A stretch of 64,000 bases of DNA from Nautilus pompilius (lineage: Eukaryota > Mollusca > Cephalopoda > Nautilida > Nautilidae), in contig JACATO010002186.1 in assembly GCA_018389105.1 (NCBI GenBank), positions 5,098,501-5,162,500 on the forward strand, written 5' to 3'. Of this stretch, positions 47,140-59,990 are shown in pieces. The first letter of the stretch is position 1. Every line of letters starts with the position of its first letter. The notes beneath the pieces are model-generated. The model was not told the DNA's origin. It worked only from the letters and a program-made list of their open reading frames with translations, and did not search any database. The position numbers and the translations under genes were made by a program.

Positions 47140-47450
47140 CATGGATATGATAAAAGCATGTATCCTTGTCTTGGTCTCACGCACCTACACCGTTATTCTG
47201 ACTGGAGAACAAACGGCCGTTTTAATGGTCTGTTCACATGTAGTGAAATGTTACTTACTGGTAGCTGGAAAATATGAGGTCACTAAAAACTTCTTTCAAA
47301 ATGTTGTCAGCGCAGCTATTATCAACTGCGGTAAAATCATTACTACTACTGGTTATCCACGTTAACAGCGTGTGCAGGGTTCTTGAAGATTTTCACAAGC
47401 TGTCCTGAGTGAGGCTAAAACATGAGATTTGTGGATGTTTACAATCATGG
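47140..47450. promoter_or_regulatory. GC-balanced island, candidate regulatory element
   Basis: Mixed composition with GAACAAACGGCCG (a Sox-like AACAAA next to a GC core), TTTTAATGGTC, GTTATCCACGTTAACAG and TGGATGTTTACAATCA (a forkhead-type TGTTTAC). A 74-codon frame crosses it without a recognisable domain. Regulatory function is inferred only. Confidence 0.22.
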
Positions 47451-48743
47451 CGAATCACCAAATTATTCTTTAAATTGCGTTTTAAGTTTATTCAAGTAAC
47501 AACCTATTGAGCAAACATTTATAAATTCAACCTAAAATATCCTTCATCTTAGCATTAACAGAATTCAGATCCAAGCATTGGAGGCAAAACGAGCGTACAG
47601 CAGTCACAGAATAAAACGGCCATTGATGTGTTTTGTGGGAGGGGCTGTCACAGATGCTCAGCAGAAGAGTATTTACTGTGGTAGGAGCATGTAGTTGATC
47701 AGCATTTCCTCATAATCTCTCCAAGTAACTAGGCATCATGATAGGACTTTTATTGCTTCTGCAGTAAGGTTTGTCATGAAAGTGCTGTTTTATTTTCACG
47801 GCAATAATTTCCCCAAAACAGAAGGTATGCAAAGATTATTTTGTTAACCTGGAACCTAAATGGGAGATGCAACTGCTACTGCTAAAACCAGAGTGACATC
47901 ATCATCGCTGCTGTGTTTATTATCTAAATGATGAAAAGATTTTTTTAAAAAAATATGTTAATCTGAGGTTGTGTGTTTTAGATTTAGCAATAATTATTAA
48001 GAGTTAAATTCTTTGAATATTCAAAAGACAGTCAATAGATGAAAAGTCAATTTTACTTCATCTTTATTAACTGACATAGATCATTGGTCTCTTGGTTCTT
48101 TACAGCAGTAATTAAAGATGAAGTTGACAATCCAATAAATGCTAAACCCTAACAAAATTTGTGAATGCTCTCTAAAATATTCACAGTTAGAATACAGACC
48201 CTTCCCCAATTATGCAGAAAATAAGATTAAAAGGTACAAAATCTGTCTAAACATAGCATTGTAAAATATTCTCTCACCCCAAGGATAACTTGAGGTTTCT
48301 GGAAACACTTACTTTTTTTTCTTCTTATTACACCTTAAACCAAAAAGGGGATCTGCTGTTTTAATAAGTAGCTAAAAAGGGGGAAGGTGTCACATACCAG
48401 CTTCCAACAACTTACAAGAAAGAAAACAGTAGGAACAGATCTAGTAGCCCAGTTGTCTGAACCTGGTGATGGAAGCTCAGCCTAGCTGAAGATCATACAA
48501 CCAAGAATATAATCTACATAACTCCAACATGTCAATGAATTCTGCAAAGACTCCCTTTCAGGTCGGTGGATTGTGCCACTGATCGCTGTACACAAACAAC
48601 AGTCTGAATGCCAAGAGATTCCTAAGGGCAAAGATCTCTAACATCTGGATTTCATACACCATGAAGTCTACATCAGGAACAAAGGGCATCAAGCCATGAC
48701 AACATGAAACCAGAAGCAGCCACAGACTAACAATGGCACTTCA

Positions 48744-48965
48744 TTACCAAAAAGTATCTGGTCCGTGTGTAATCACAGGGATTTCTTGACTTTTCGAAAC
48801 CTCTTTAGATATCAAATCAGGGGTACAGTATCTTGGTTCCTGCTTTCTATAATTCTGGCTCCAGATGGTAACCCACCTACACAACCACCCAGTAGACCAA
48901 CTTTTATCATCAGAAAACAGATTTAATTTATAATCCAGCAGGTAATTAACAAACTCAAGAAACAT
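48744..48965 (-). pseudogene. Possible decayed transposase fragment
   Basis: A 73-codon minus-strand frame contains LFSDDKSW, which resembles the first catalytic block of Tc1-type transposases (LFSDExxF). TIWSQNYRKQEPRYCTP follows, and then IPVITHGPDTFW at the place where such enzymes have a VMVWG block. Downstream sequence (48370-48743) gives only weak continuation in broken frames. No inverted ends are visible. The match is suggestive and may be chance. Confidence 0.33.
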
Positions 48966-50309
48966 GCATAGAAACTTAATTAACTACATAGTTTGTGCAT
49001 ATTTATTTAAGGAATATTTAATTTAATAAGTTAAAAATCAACGACATAATGCAATCCCCAAGTCGAACCAAAGCATTACACACATCTTCATCACAACTTA
49101 TATTTCAAGACAATAACTTATATAATAACAGCTTCTTCACATTTAAGGATAAATGGCCTGAGGAATTAAATTAGCTCTAAATATGTGCAGTAATTTATTT
49201 CGTATCTGAGGGGGTCTTATAACCATCACTTCTGAAATACATATAGCGCTGAAACAAGTTTGGAACAGAACAAACAAAACCTTAAACATAAATGTGTTGA
49301 CTTTCTTTGTTGATGATTATTTTTTGTTGTTTGAAATCCCAGGTTACCTCTTTCTGATCTAGTTATGTTAGCCACCGCATGTGCTTTTATATTTTATAAA
49401 CATACTAGATTTTACATTACGGTAGAAAGCAAAAGGCAGTTGTCATGAGCTATAAACAAAAACACTTTCATGCGAAAGTCATAATGTAAAATTGTGTTTT
49501 AATATTAATTTACAACAAAAAATCCAAATAAGAAAATTTCAATAATCTGCTCATATCAATTAGAAAAATGTATTGAGAACAATGTTAATGAAAGCTTGAA
49601 AATTACAAAATAACATTTTCCAACTGTAGATAAAGAATATCTCTTTAATATTTACACTAAAGCTCATTTTAGTAAAAGAAACATTAATTGGCTTAAAATG
49701 AAGCCTGAATAGTATGTACAAAAATACTGATCGCGAGGAGAGATTCTTCTGATTGTCTGAACAAAGACACTTGAAAGATGTGAATACAGCTTATCACTGT
49801 CGGACTGTAGAAGATAGGCATGTGCAACGCATGCACATAGTAAGTTTGGATGGGTATAATCTGAGATGTGCAGGATTTCCTACATGAACAGACACAAAGT
49901 GTTGAGGAACCCTGGTGACTTCAGAGGCTTGGAGCTGCTTGTCGAGGAAGGCTAAACCAGAGGTTTAGCAAAGAATTTCCTCCAATAAACACCAAACATC
50001 TGGACCAAGTTAAGTCGTATTTGGATGAACAACAACTCGCACATAATATAACAAAAGATAACAGTGGGGTTTTTTTGTTTTTTTTTTGGTCTATGCTTAG
50101 TCAGTAAAACAAAGTTAATTTATAAAGAACGGAATCATTCAGTGCAACATAAATAACGTGAACCCACTCAAAGTGGGAGACTCCCTGGAACATTGTTATC
50201 TTTGCCTGTCTGCTTTTCTAACTGAGCAAATAATTTTATAAAGTAAAAATAAGAACATTTTAAAGTGTGATAAAATTACTAGTAAAGTCAAAGTAGAAAT
50301 TGAATTTTT

Positions 50310-50337
50310 AATATATATATATATATAGATATATATA
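50310..50337 (+). repeat. (AT)n microsatellite
   Basis: AT units with a single GAT interruption. Confidence 0.92.
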
Positions 50338-50435
50338 AGATTGTATAAAGAGAGAGAGGTTAGTGATTTTAGAAATTGGATAAAGTAACAATGAAGCATC
50401 TCTTTCCTCCTCTCCCCCCCCACCTCTGTCTGTAC

Positions 50436-50443
50436 TGACGTCA
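50436..50443. promoter_or_regulatory. Perfect palindromic cAMP-response-element word
   Basis: TGACGTCA lies between a poly(C)/CT-rich patch and a CT microsatellite (50445-50469). The word binds CREB/ATF-type bZIP proteins. With no gene nearby its use is unproven. Confidence 0.3.
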
Positions 50444-52365
50444 TCCTCTCTCTCTCTCCCCCTCTCTCTGAAAACTAAAGTTGCATGCACATATGCACGT
50501 TTGTCCACATAGTAGCTTCCTTGTAATTAATTGGGACTCATTTCATTCAATGCAACTCTCATAATATATATTAATATACAAGACTCGCAATACTTCTGCA
50601 ACTTAATGAAGCCAATCATGATCACTTTCACTGAATAAATAAAATTCATTCATGTAAAATCTGGAGTGACTTATATACTAAAAATAACTTTTTCTTAGGA
50701 GACAAGGAGAAAAATTCTTCAAAATCAGAAAGAGTAGAGATCTACCTACCTTGGTACAAATTCAACCATCCAATGTGAGTTTCTTTAACAAAAGGACTGC
50801 ACTATTTCAGTTCTATGCATTCTTCATAAATGAGATGAACTTCCAAATTTTATTTTCCAGAATGCTCTGTTAAAAATATAAATAAATTAATTAAACTTAT
50901 ATTAAACTTAAAATACAGCTATCAATAAGCACATTTTACGTGCGATTATGGTTTTCAAATATGGTGAGATGGCACATAAAATGACAGGACGGGTGTGCGC
51001 GTTAATCAGAAAGGACGAGCTGCCATGAGGACAATTAGACGTCTTGTTAGAAGAACCTGTATTTAAGAGTTAGTGGGTAACGCTCTCCCACTGCTGACAT
51101 TACTGACTCACGAATCTCATTTTCTGACAAAGCATCTTGTTCATTTTGAAAAAGCAGAAGCATCAGATAAGCAGTTTTGTTCACTAGTTTCTACTCACTA
51201 TTAAAGCTACCATATAAATAAAGATATCAAGTTTTTTTTTTTTTTTAGATATACCATGCACACATTTCATTCTATGGAGCTTTTATTCATTGACAAAAAA
51301 CAAACAATGTCCAGTTTCTCAACAAAAATGACAAACCCTTTCAAATTCCTGAAACATTTACAATGATTCAGACAGAGAACTAATCCCAAGTATTTGTACA
51401 GTTGGTCATCTGCCTATGTGTGCTGATACAGCACAGTGCTTTTCTATCATCTAAACCAATTGAAAGTGCAGCCCCTAAATAGATCTAAATGTCACTCTTT
51501 CAAAGCCTCACATTCAATGAAGATACATATAGCCTATTGCTTCCTCTTCATTTTTTTTTTTTTTGTTATAGAGCATCAATGAAGTCTGCTTTTAAGTTCC
51601 AGAAGTGTAAGTCTTATCTTACACTCAAAAAATTAAGTCACTCCAATACTAATACATTAAGGAAATAAAATAAATAAATACATAACCTAACCTTTCTCCT
51701 GTAATTTTATTCTACTGAGAAACATACTGAAACAAGAGAGATGAATGCCATAAATATGCTCCTAAAGACTGCTCACATATTATGTTCAGATGAACACAGC
51801 CAAGAGATAAAGAGTAAATTCTATTGATTCCAAAACTGCAGGGAACTTGTTGAAAGCGAGTTGTAGCAATCGCATATCCTGTTTCCTTTCAAAGGGAATT
51901 ATTTGACAGAGTGTAGCTGGTTTAATCATAACATTGCACGATTCCCACTTCCCAAAAAAGCCATAAAATTATAATGGCATCCAAGAATAAAATGGTATAG
52001 TTTACTAATAAGTATTTTTAATCAAAAGAAAGTATCGGAAAGACAACCAAAGTCTGCACAGATCAACAGCTTCAAAAACTTCTTAAAAAAATAAAAGTAA
52101 TTACAGATCTATCTTTCTCCAATTCGTGTTATACTGTTTGTGCACAGACTGGTCAATATTTTTTTTCTAGCTTCCCGTATTTCACATATATCTACACTAT
52201 ATATTTAATCTAACAGGGACACTTCCTTTTAAGGAACAATGGAACAAGCAAAAAGAGAAGGGATGGGGCATAGAATTCTGTATGTAGTTCTATGGTAATA
52301 AGAAAATGAGAGGGCTTAAATGTCAAACTTTTACAGTACACTACACAACATCAAGAAATATGAGA

Positions 52366-52446
52366 ATCAGTGCTTCTTGACCTTTTGGCCAAGATCAAAA
52401 AATAAAATTAAAAAAAACAAACAAATAAAAATAAAAAAAAAAAAGG
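52366..52446 (+). pseudogene. Truncated U2 snRNA retro-copy with A-rich tail
   Basis: Bases 52366-52398 match the first ~30 nucleotides of U2 snRNA. The block GCTTCTTGACCTTTTGGCCAAGATCAA differs from the U2 5' end (stem-loop I and the start of the branch-site region) at only three of 27 positions, with three extra bases after the initial ATC. Directly after AAGATCAA, where U2 continues GTGTAGTATC, the sequence becomes A-rich (52399-52444) and the rest of U2 is absent. This is the form of a truncated, tailed snRNA retropseudogene. It could also be the head of a U2-derived SINE. It is not a functional U2 gene. Confidence 0.62.
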
Positions 52447-52714
52447 TCAAAGCATGGGATCCATACACAGAACACCTTCTTTATCTGATGCTGGTGGCCC
52501 TCAGGGTAAGTCTCACTGCTCTGGGCCAGGAGCTGTTACACCTGATCCCCACCCCCAACCAACAGGAACAATACAAGCGCCTGCACCACATCCAACACAC
52601 AAATCTAATTACCCAGCTTTGTCAAATAAACTGTCAACAAAGGTCTCTCGTTTATCTATGATAAGCCAGTGTACCAACACCAGCAACAAGGTTAGCATAT
52701 GCAAGCATATTTAA
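52447..52714 (+). other. Exon-like open frame downstream of the U2 copy, unidentified
   Basis: An 86-codon frame (ATG at 52454) gives a proline-, serine- and histidine-rich sequence (SIHRTPSLSDAGGPQG, then PDPHPQPTGTIQAPAPHPTH) in GC-richer DNA. A good 5' splice site (CAGGGTAAGT, 52500-52509) lies inside it. No proper 3' splice site precedes it, because the upstream bases are A-rich. It may be a transduced or captured sequence, part of a SINE body, or a chance frame. I do not recognise it. Confidence 0.2.
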
Positions 52715-55061
52715 ATTGTCAAATCAACTGATTAAATAAATAGAAACTAATAAAATGTAGTAAAATAAACTCCCTGTACAGACTTGGCCACATTAATACA
52801 TGCTGCTGATGAAGTTACAAAAGCTGCTGCAATAAACATTCAGCAGCCAATAGTTAGATGCGCCAAACCATTAGCAGTTCTGTTTTTCCTATAAATTTAT
52901 ATTTAACCCCCTTTTAAAATAAGCTGTCCAGGGATGCAATCCACATTAAGCAAAAGATGCAGATGCCAGAGAAAGCTCAAGAATGATCATTTATTGGAAC
53001 GTTTAGTGTGTATACCATCTCTGTTAATATCGCTCGTCTGGCACACAAGTTTGCACCTAAAGACAGCCAACCTTCTTTTATTTTTCTGCAGACCAGTGCA
53101 CAGTGTCAGAGGTATTTTTGGTACTTTACAGACACGTCCCGCTAGGGGCTATGAGTATAAAACAGTCAGAGTTTGGACATTAGAAAATGTACAGTATGAC
53201 TTCTAAAGCCTTCCTCACTAAAATAGGTAATTAATGCAGAGTAATATTTTAAAAGGTAGACTAGATGCATAAAACTCCTTAAGGGAGGTATAAGCTGACA
53301 GCAGATTGAATACCAAAGTATATAGTATAAATAAACCTTAAAATGACTCTTGCCAAAAGGGCATCCAATAATGGCTTTATGATGTAAACCAACATTCTAC
53401 CTACTCCCTTTTCTTTTCAACAAAATTGAATATAATATAGGAAATTTAACATTTTCTTTCATTTCTTTAATGCAGGCAACGGTTTCTTGAAAGCCCATAA
53501 AAAACAAATATAATTGTAAGGTTACCAGCCAATTAAATATTTACAATTTGCCATTGGCAATAGTAGATAAATAACTAACCATCCCACAAATCATTGTTTG
53601 AACTTATCCTAGAGCAGATCCAGTAGAACAAATTGTATTTAACAACTCTGGTACCACTAAAAAATGCCAAACCTTATAAATGAACAATGTCTTTGAAATT
53701 TCTTTATAGATTTATCTCATTTGCATCCTTTAATGCTATCAAAATCTAATAATGGAAAACACGCTTGTGAAATCAGTCAAAGCTTAAACAAGGAAACTAT
53801 AAACCAACTTCAATGCCTTCCACTATATCAAAAAAACTAAATTGTATTCAATATAATCTATATAACCAGAAAAAAATACTACATAATTTTAGATTCCATT
53901 CTAGTTTATGGGTATATTAAATATTTCACAAATCCTGGAGTAAAGAAAACCATTTATTTATTGGTTTGTGTTAAGTAAGAATATCATTAATAAATAGTTT
54001 ACTGAATGAGTTCTTACTCTAACTTTCATCCTTAAGTCCACAGCATGGATTCATCCGAAGTTCACCTTTAAAATTGAAGATATCTTTAGAAAGTCGGTAA
54101 AACCCCTTAAGTAAACAGGCTTTCATTTAGCATGAATATGTACAAAAGCATAGCTTTATCATGGCTTCCAACTTTCATCTTATAATTTGACAAGATTTTA
54201 AAATAATATTTGTCTTAGTTCAATGGGGTTTTTCAACAGGTTGTAAGTAATGGATTATGTTCTTCAATCATCATGAACCAGATTTTCATCGCAAAGACCA
54301 GATATATCTGAGACAAACATGAAGTTTTTGTTGTTAATTTAATACACACACATACCCTTTATGTTTGAATGCTTTATTTATCATAGATGACCACAAAAAT
54401 CTTGCATTTAGCAGTACTGAAAGGAACCAAAGTAGCGCAGTCTCATGGTATTTGTCGACTCTAAGTAACCATGATAAACCTGATAGAGGCCCCTCCCATA
54501 TCCTCCCAAGATCTCATAACAGAAGCGTGGCTGCTTTACATTAAGGAACTGCCATAACACCCATGCTCTAACGGTCCTTCCAAGAAAGAAAAAACGTGTA
54601 TACAAATACATTTATTATGTAACCTCTTTTTTTAATGTGTAGACTGCATATCTATGCGTATATCAATGAGAAATTTCTTCAACAAAATTAGCCAAACAAA
54701 GCTGTTTGTACCAAACAAGATGCCGTTAACTAAATTTATAAACAAATCTTCCTGAATTTTAATATCTGTTTTTTTTTTTTTTGTTGTTAGTAAAACAAAA
54801 TTTTTTTTAAGTTTACACAGTTTGCTTTTTTATTACATTTAAATGAAGAGAGTTTGAACACAGAGAATTTCCTGAGTCCAATAAATGGCAGCCCACATCA
54901 GCAGTCAGGGGAAATTCATTATCATTTCACCTACCAGCAGAACCAGTGGGAAGAGGAGAAAACAACAAAAGCAGCGACTAAGCTTCAGAAGCTGGATCAT
55001 TTGTGTTTTTATTCTATAACCAGAACAAACCACATGGTTCTGAACTCTCCAGGTAAACAAA

Positions 55062-55082
55062 AGAGGAGGAGGAGGAGGAGGA
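55062..55082 (+). repeat. (AGG)n microsatellite
   Basis: About seven AGG units, giving an arginine run in one frame. Confidence 0.92.
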
Positions 55083-55460
55083 AAAATTCAAAACACTTGT
55101 GCAAGCAGGAAAATCAGAAGGATGAAGAGAAAGCAGCAAGGGAGCAGTAATTTTAGATTTGATCTTGTCCTGGAGGCACCAACTCCCTAACCCTGGTGAC
55201 AGTTACTACCCCCCACCACCCCAACTGTTTGTTTAGACAGCCCCAAATGAAAACTTTAAACATCACGCACCCCCCCCCCATAGGAACCATGGTAAGGAAG
55301 TGTAGATTCTTCCATTCCAGAAGAGAAGTCCCCGGGAGAAAAAAAAAAAAAATGGTTGTGTATGACGCTTATCAACAAACCTTTCTGGTAATATTGCTTT
55401 TTTTTTTCGTCTTATCTAAGCATCTCTGCATGTAGTGTCAAAATGGCAAAGCTTTTTAAA

Positions 55461-55478
55461 GAGAGAGAGAGAGAGAGA
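55461..55478 (+). repeat. (GA)n microsatellite
   Basis: Nine GA units. Confidence 0.92.
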
Positions 55479-58400
55479 TTAACCCTCACTCCACCAATTT
55501 ACCTCTATCTGTTAAGCAATAGGCTTATCTCCCTTTTTTATGCAAGTAAGCTTTGGTACAAAGAATCCCAGATGAAATTTTTTTTAAATCTCATTATTTA
55601 AGGAAAAAAAAAAAAAAATTAAAGTAACATCCAGTACCACATAATTCATTTTTTTCTTTACCTTTATATTAAAGAGTTAGCAATACAATGAATAAACCAA
55701 TCAAAAGGCCATACCCTATACAAATACAGCATAGACCAAAAATTCTTCTTTGTGCTAGATGAAAAATAGCCACTGCCTTGTTGAGGAAAAAAACCTGAAA
55801 TTTGTTAGTAAGAAAACCCGATAAAAAAACATTTGCTGTAATAACTCAAATAGTTCATTAACCTCAATATGCTGTAAAAATGTTATGGATGACATTTCAG
55901 CTCTGTTAAAATATCAAAAAAAAAAAAAATCTTCACACAACACAGTTGCGCCAACATTCATATAAAGTCTGATCTCCCTACTCTTAAGAGAGTAGACTCC
56001 AATGCGCCGATAAAAGAATATCTGGTATTTATTTCTTATATGCAATGCATGTGAGTGAAAGAGATATCAGTAATTAGACAATACCGAATCATAAAAAGTA
56101 ACAATATACATTAAAACATTTATAGTGTCAGTTTGATACTAACAGAATTTTCTGCACCATCTCTCAAATGCTCCCTAAGTTGCATAGTAAGGATGTTTCT
56201 TCTTAAACTGGTAATTCACATGTTTCATAATTCCCGTCAATCTCAACTTTGTGTACCTAACTGCAAAAATCCAAAAGGAAAAGGACCTTTAAGTTAAGTT
56301 TTAAGGCTCATGGTCCCAGTGACAGATCATCTACCCAGGTTTATAAACTAATATCCCATTAAAATAACTAATAGGGAGAAAAGAGGTGCATTAATTTCTT
56401 AAGTAAGTTCATTCATGAGCATAGTTTTTCTATGGATGTTACCTAATTTAACTTTATATATTTACTGATAATATAAATAATTTTAATGATATATATTTTA
56501 ATAAGATTTTTAGAAACATCTATCCATCTTTAAAGAAATTTTTTTCTTCTTCTTTTTTTTTTTTAAAATCTTTGGATAAGAGATACTTTCATCTTATCAT
56601 GTATGCATGCACTGTTTCATTCAGATCAGCAGAAGGAATGGTATTTAGAAATGCCCTAGGAGTCCTAATGGGGAAGAATGCGGCCAACATCTTGAGATAT
56701 CTAAGTTATGACTCCAGCTGATGGTGGTCTGGGATGCTGCTGCTGAGACAGGATGGCATCCATTCAAGGAGTCAGCACTACCTACTAGTAGTAGTTTTGT
56801 TGAATCAGCATCACTTCTGCAGCAACTTTTCTCTCCGAGCACAATACAAACAACTTATCAGAGTTTAACCACCTCAATACCAGATCAACAATAAGGGATA
56901 ACTTAAATTTCAATGCTAAAAAAAAATATTCTTTTCACAGTACCTTTTATTAAAAATAAATAATAATAATCAATCTGAAAACTGCATTTAATGCACACAC
57001 AATTTCTAAATATGTAAACTAGAATCTGAGAGACAAAAAATTAAAACAGTTAAATTAAATAAATTTTTGTAAAATAATAAAATAAGTATTTTCTTGAAGT
57101 TTTCTGCTTTATTCATTTTCACAAACTTATGTAATAACATAAGTTAAAGACATTACCTCTGATATTATAAAGCAATGTCTCTTAATTTATTAGATAAATA
57201 ACAGACTTATGAATAGAAACCACCAAATATGGTTTAGAGACCTTTTTCTATTAGAACTATCATATGATTTTTGTTGAAACCATTTTTAAAATTTTAATGT
57301 CTAACCTGCATGTCAACTTTGGTATACAAGGCATCTGCCAGTGGAAACCCCCTGGTGTCAGTTTCCTAAATCAACTGGAGAATAACAGGGTACAGAAATA
57401 AGTACCCTAATTTAATAGATATCTAATGCAAACCAATAAGCAGACTTACCTTACTCCTTAACTGAATATTTATTGTAATAATCTACCTATGTATTTCAAG
57501 GAAAAATCACTAAATTCAAACTCTCGATACTTTTATTAAACATTTTTGTGATGCTATAGCTCTCCTGTCAAGAAAACCACAAACAACTTTTATGGCATTC
57601 ATAGTGTTTCTGATGGTCAACTTTTCTACTCTCATTTCAAAAGATGGCAGTCTTTAAAATACAGATATTAATTACATATTATTCTTTGAATATGCATCTG
57701 ATCATTTTGGTTTAGTAAACCTAATTAAACAAGATAGTAAACAGAATGTTAAAGGTGCATGAAGTTCAGTATTTTATTAATATTTTATATATATAAGTGA
57801 AATACTCTAAAATACAAAAAATATCTACCACTTTTTATTAAGAGGAAACAGATGGAACCTCAAGTTTCATGCTATTACTTACTAACAGCTACATTTTTCA
57901 TCTTCACCAAAATTTCAATGAACAGTCGCTAACTTTGTAAAATTTCCTGTATTATAAATTAACCTGATGCTAAATTATTTTGTATTATTGATAACTAAGT
58001 TCAAAATGGCTAAAAAAGAAAAAAAAATTGGCCACTTCATATAATAATAGCAAGCAGTGCAACATTAGCATCTCAATTTTCTTGCTTCAGCTTTACATTG
58101 AATAGATGAGGCATCTTTAATCTTACTTTTTCATAATTTCTTTTTTTTAAGATAACGCATCAATTCAGTAAGATTGCTTGTTCCTTATTCAGTGACAATA
58201 AATTATTGAAAAACTGGTTTAACAAATTAGCAATACTCCCCAATATATTGATTCTTCTTCCTTCAATAACAAAGAAGTAATTAAATTTTAAAGTTTGATG
58301 ATTTTTCGGGTTAAAATTGTCTAAACAGATTTTCTTTTTATTTCTAATAACCAACAAAGCCACATTCACTATGCATTTAGAAATCATTTACACTGAAATA

Positions 58401-59604
58401 ATTATACACAGCATGAAAACATAATAGAATAAGGGATTTTCATATAAATTAATTGCAATTAATACTGTATAAGTTCAAATAATCTGCATTACAGTGAAAT
58501 TCATAACCACGTGTATTAATATAACTACATTACATCTCTTGAAAATCATCATACAAAATTAGTGCTGCATAAATTATATAAAATATGACAACAATATGAG
58601 AAGGATAAATAAGAGATAAGATGCAAGGCTGCAAAGAAATCTCCATTAATATCCTTCTTTCTTCTGGAAAAAGAGAAAGGTTTTCTTATAATTTTAAATT
58701 CATTTAGTTTACTTTACAAAGTAAAAAAAGAAAACTCGTATTACACATTTTTAACAAAGCAACAACAAAAATCACTTACATAAATGTCAGCATAACAAAA
58801 TAGATGATTTAAGTGTTCAGCTTCGCTGTTCATGGATATCAAGGTACACCTAGCCAAGTATAACTTTAACTCATTCCAAACAGTGATCAATGTCATTCAC
58901 ATTTATTTTATAAAAAAAAAAAATAGAATTTTGTCTTTAGCATCTTCTGATGACTGATTTCCCACAAGAAAACACTGCAGAAGCTTTCCTACCTTAATTA
59001 AAACAGTATAAATAATTACAAAGTGATTGTTTCACTTATACATTCTTTTTTAAATTAATCATTAACTCGTCACTGTGCACTTCATGTGTTATTACTTCAG
59101 GGAGATAAAAGATTGTTGATTCCCTCCCCCCAAACAAATTTATTCACTCAAATCCTTGGTAAAAGAATTTCTAATAATGTCTCAAGAAATTACTTCATAT
59201 GACACTATCCAACCATTAAGCTTTATTATGTCCAACTATTTCTTTTTTAAAACAATCAGCAGGTGTTTAGTGTCCAAAGAGCTGCTAAGAATATCTGTTA
59301 AGACAGAATAAGTAAAATGGTGGATTAGAACAAGGCGAGAAAAGACCGGACAAAAGCTGGGTTAGTTCCCTTGAAATGATGAATAATTCATAGCTTTTGT
59401 ACTCATGAAAACTGGGCTATAACATCTTTCCTGCTTGCAATGAAGGCATCAAAACTGATTAGAAAATCACTTTAAAATCATTAAAACGTAACTTATATTA
59501 TTTGTCTGTTTCTCTTTCCCTTTCAAAGCTTCTTTTGCAAGGTTTTCTTCTTTAAAAAAGAAACATTTACTTTGAGATAATGAAAGTGTACATTTATTGG
59601 CAAC

Positions 59605-59990
59605 TTAGATGCAGCAGCGGTTTGGAGCTAATTCAGTTTTAAAGCGAAATTTGTATCCGCATGTAAAGAATAATAAAAAAAAAACATGACAGAATAGAGC
59701 GAGCGAGACGCAAATGGCCAAGCAGGGTGAATGGGAAGCTGGCAGGGCTCGGCATGCAGCAGCGCGTGAACACTGCTGCCTGGTTATGTAAACTAGTGGC
59801 TGAAAAACCACTTCAGCCATTAACTGACAAATGCCATTTTGGGTTCGGCTCTCAAATCCAAGCCTCTCCTTGGCTGATGCTGCAGCAACTATTTAATAAA
59901 AAAAAAGAAGAAGTGGTTAAAACTGCCCATCATGGAGCAGGCTCAGCAAACCCCTGTATCATTTACAAGGCGGCTGTTTCGTAGGAAGCC
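59605..59990. promoter_or_regulatory. Strong GC-balanced island, candidate conserved non-coding element
   Basis: About 380 bp with near-even composition between very AT-rich flanks. It contains AGCGAGCGAGACGCAAATGG (an octamer-like ATGCAAAT variant), GGTTATGTAAACTAG (forkhead-type GTAAAC), CAGCCATTAACTGACAAATG (TAAT core), repeated GCAGC words and GGCGGCTGTTTCG. An 85-codon plus frame and a 71-codon minus frame overlap here without a recognisable domain or splice sites. It is the best candidate in the window for a developmental enhancer, but an unrecognised exon cannot be excluded. Confidence 0.3.

Larger units (their letters stand above)
44651..48743. other. AT-rich non-coding DNA with balanced-composition islands
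   Basis: Islands at 45035-45350, 47140-47450 and 47570-47700 differ from the AT-rich surroundings and are listed separately or as findings. A T run (about 20) lies at 47070. The open frames here show no family. Confidence 0.5.
48966..52365. other. AT-rich non-coding DNA
   Basis: AT and CT microsatellites near 50.3-50.47 kb flank a perfect TGACGTCA site. A somewhat balanced patch occurs at 50985-51130. No gene is supported. Confidence 0.55.
52715..59600. other. AT-rich non-coding DNA
   Basis: Microsatellites lie near 55.07 kb (AGG) and 55.46 kb (GA), and poly(C) at about 55270. The segments 52930-53210 and 56630-56840 are more balanced in composition but show no family I know. Longer frames at 54854-55150 are inflated by the AGG repeat. 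No gene is supported. Confidence 0.5.

Noticed and set aside
47141..47365. A 74-codon plus-strand frame with hydrophobic stretches
   Set aside because: No domain similarity, no splice sites and no polyadenylation signal. The open frame is explained by the local balanced composition.
54854..55150. A 98-codon plus-strand frame with a basic, polar translation
   Set aside because: Its length depends on an AGG microsatellite and A-rich sequence. There are no splice sites, no domain and no neighbouring exon.
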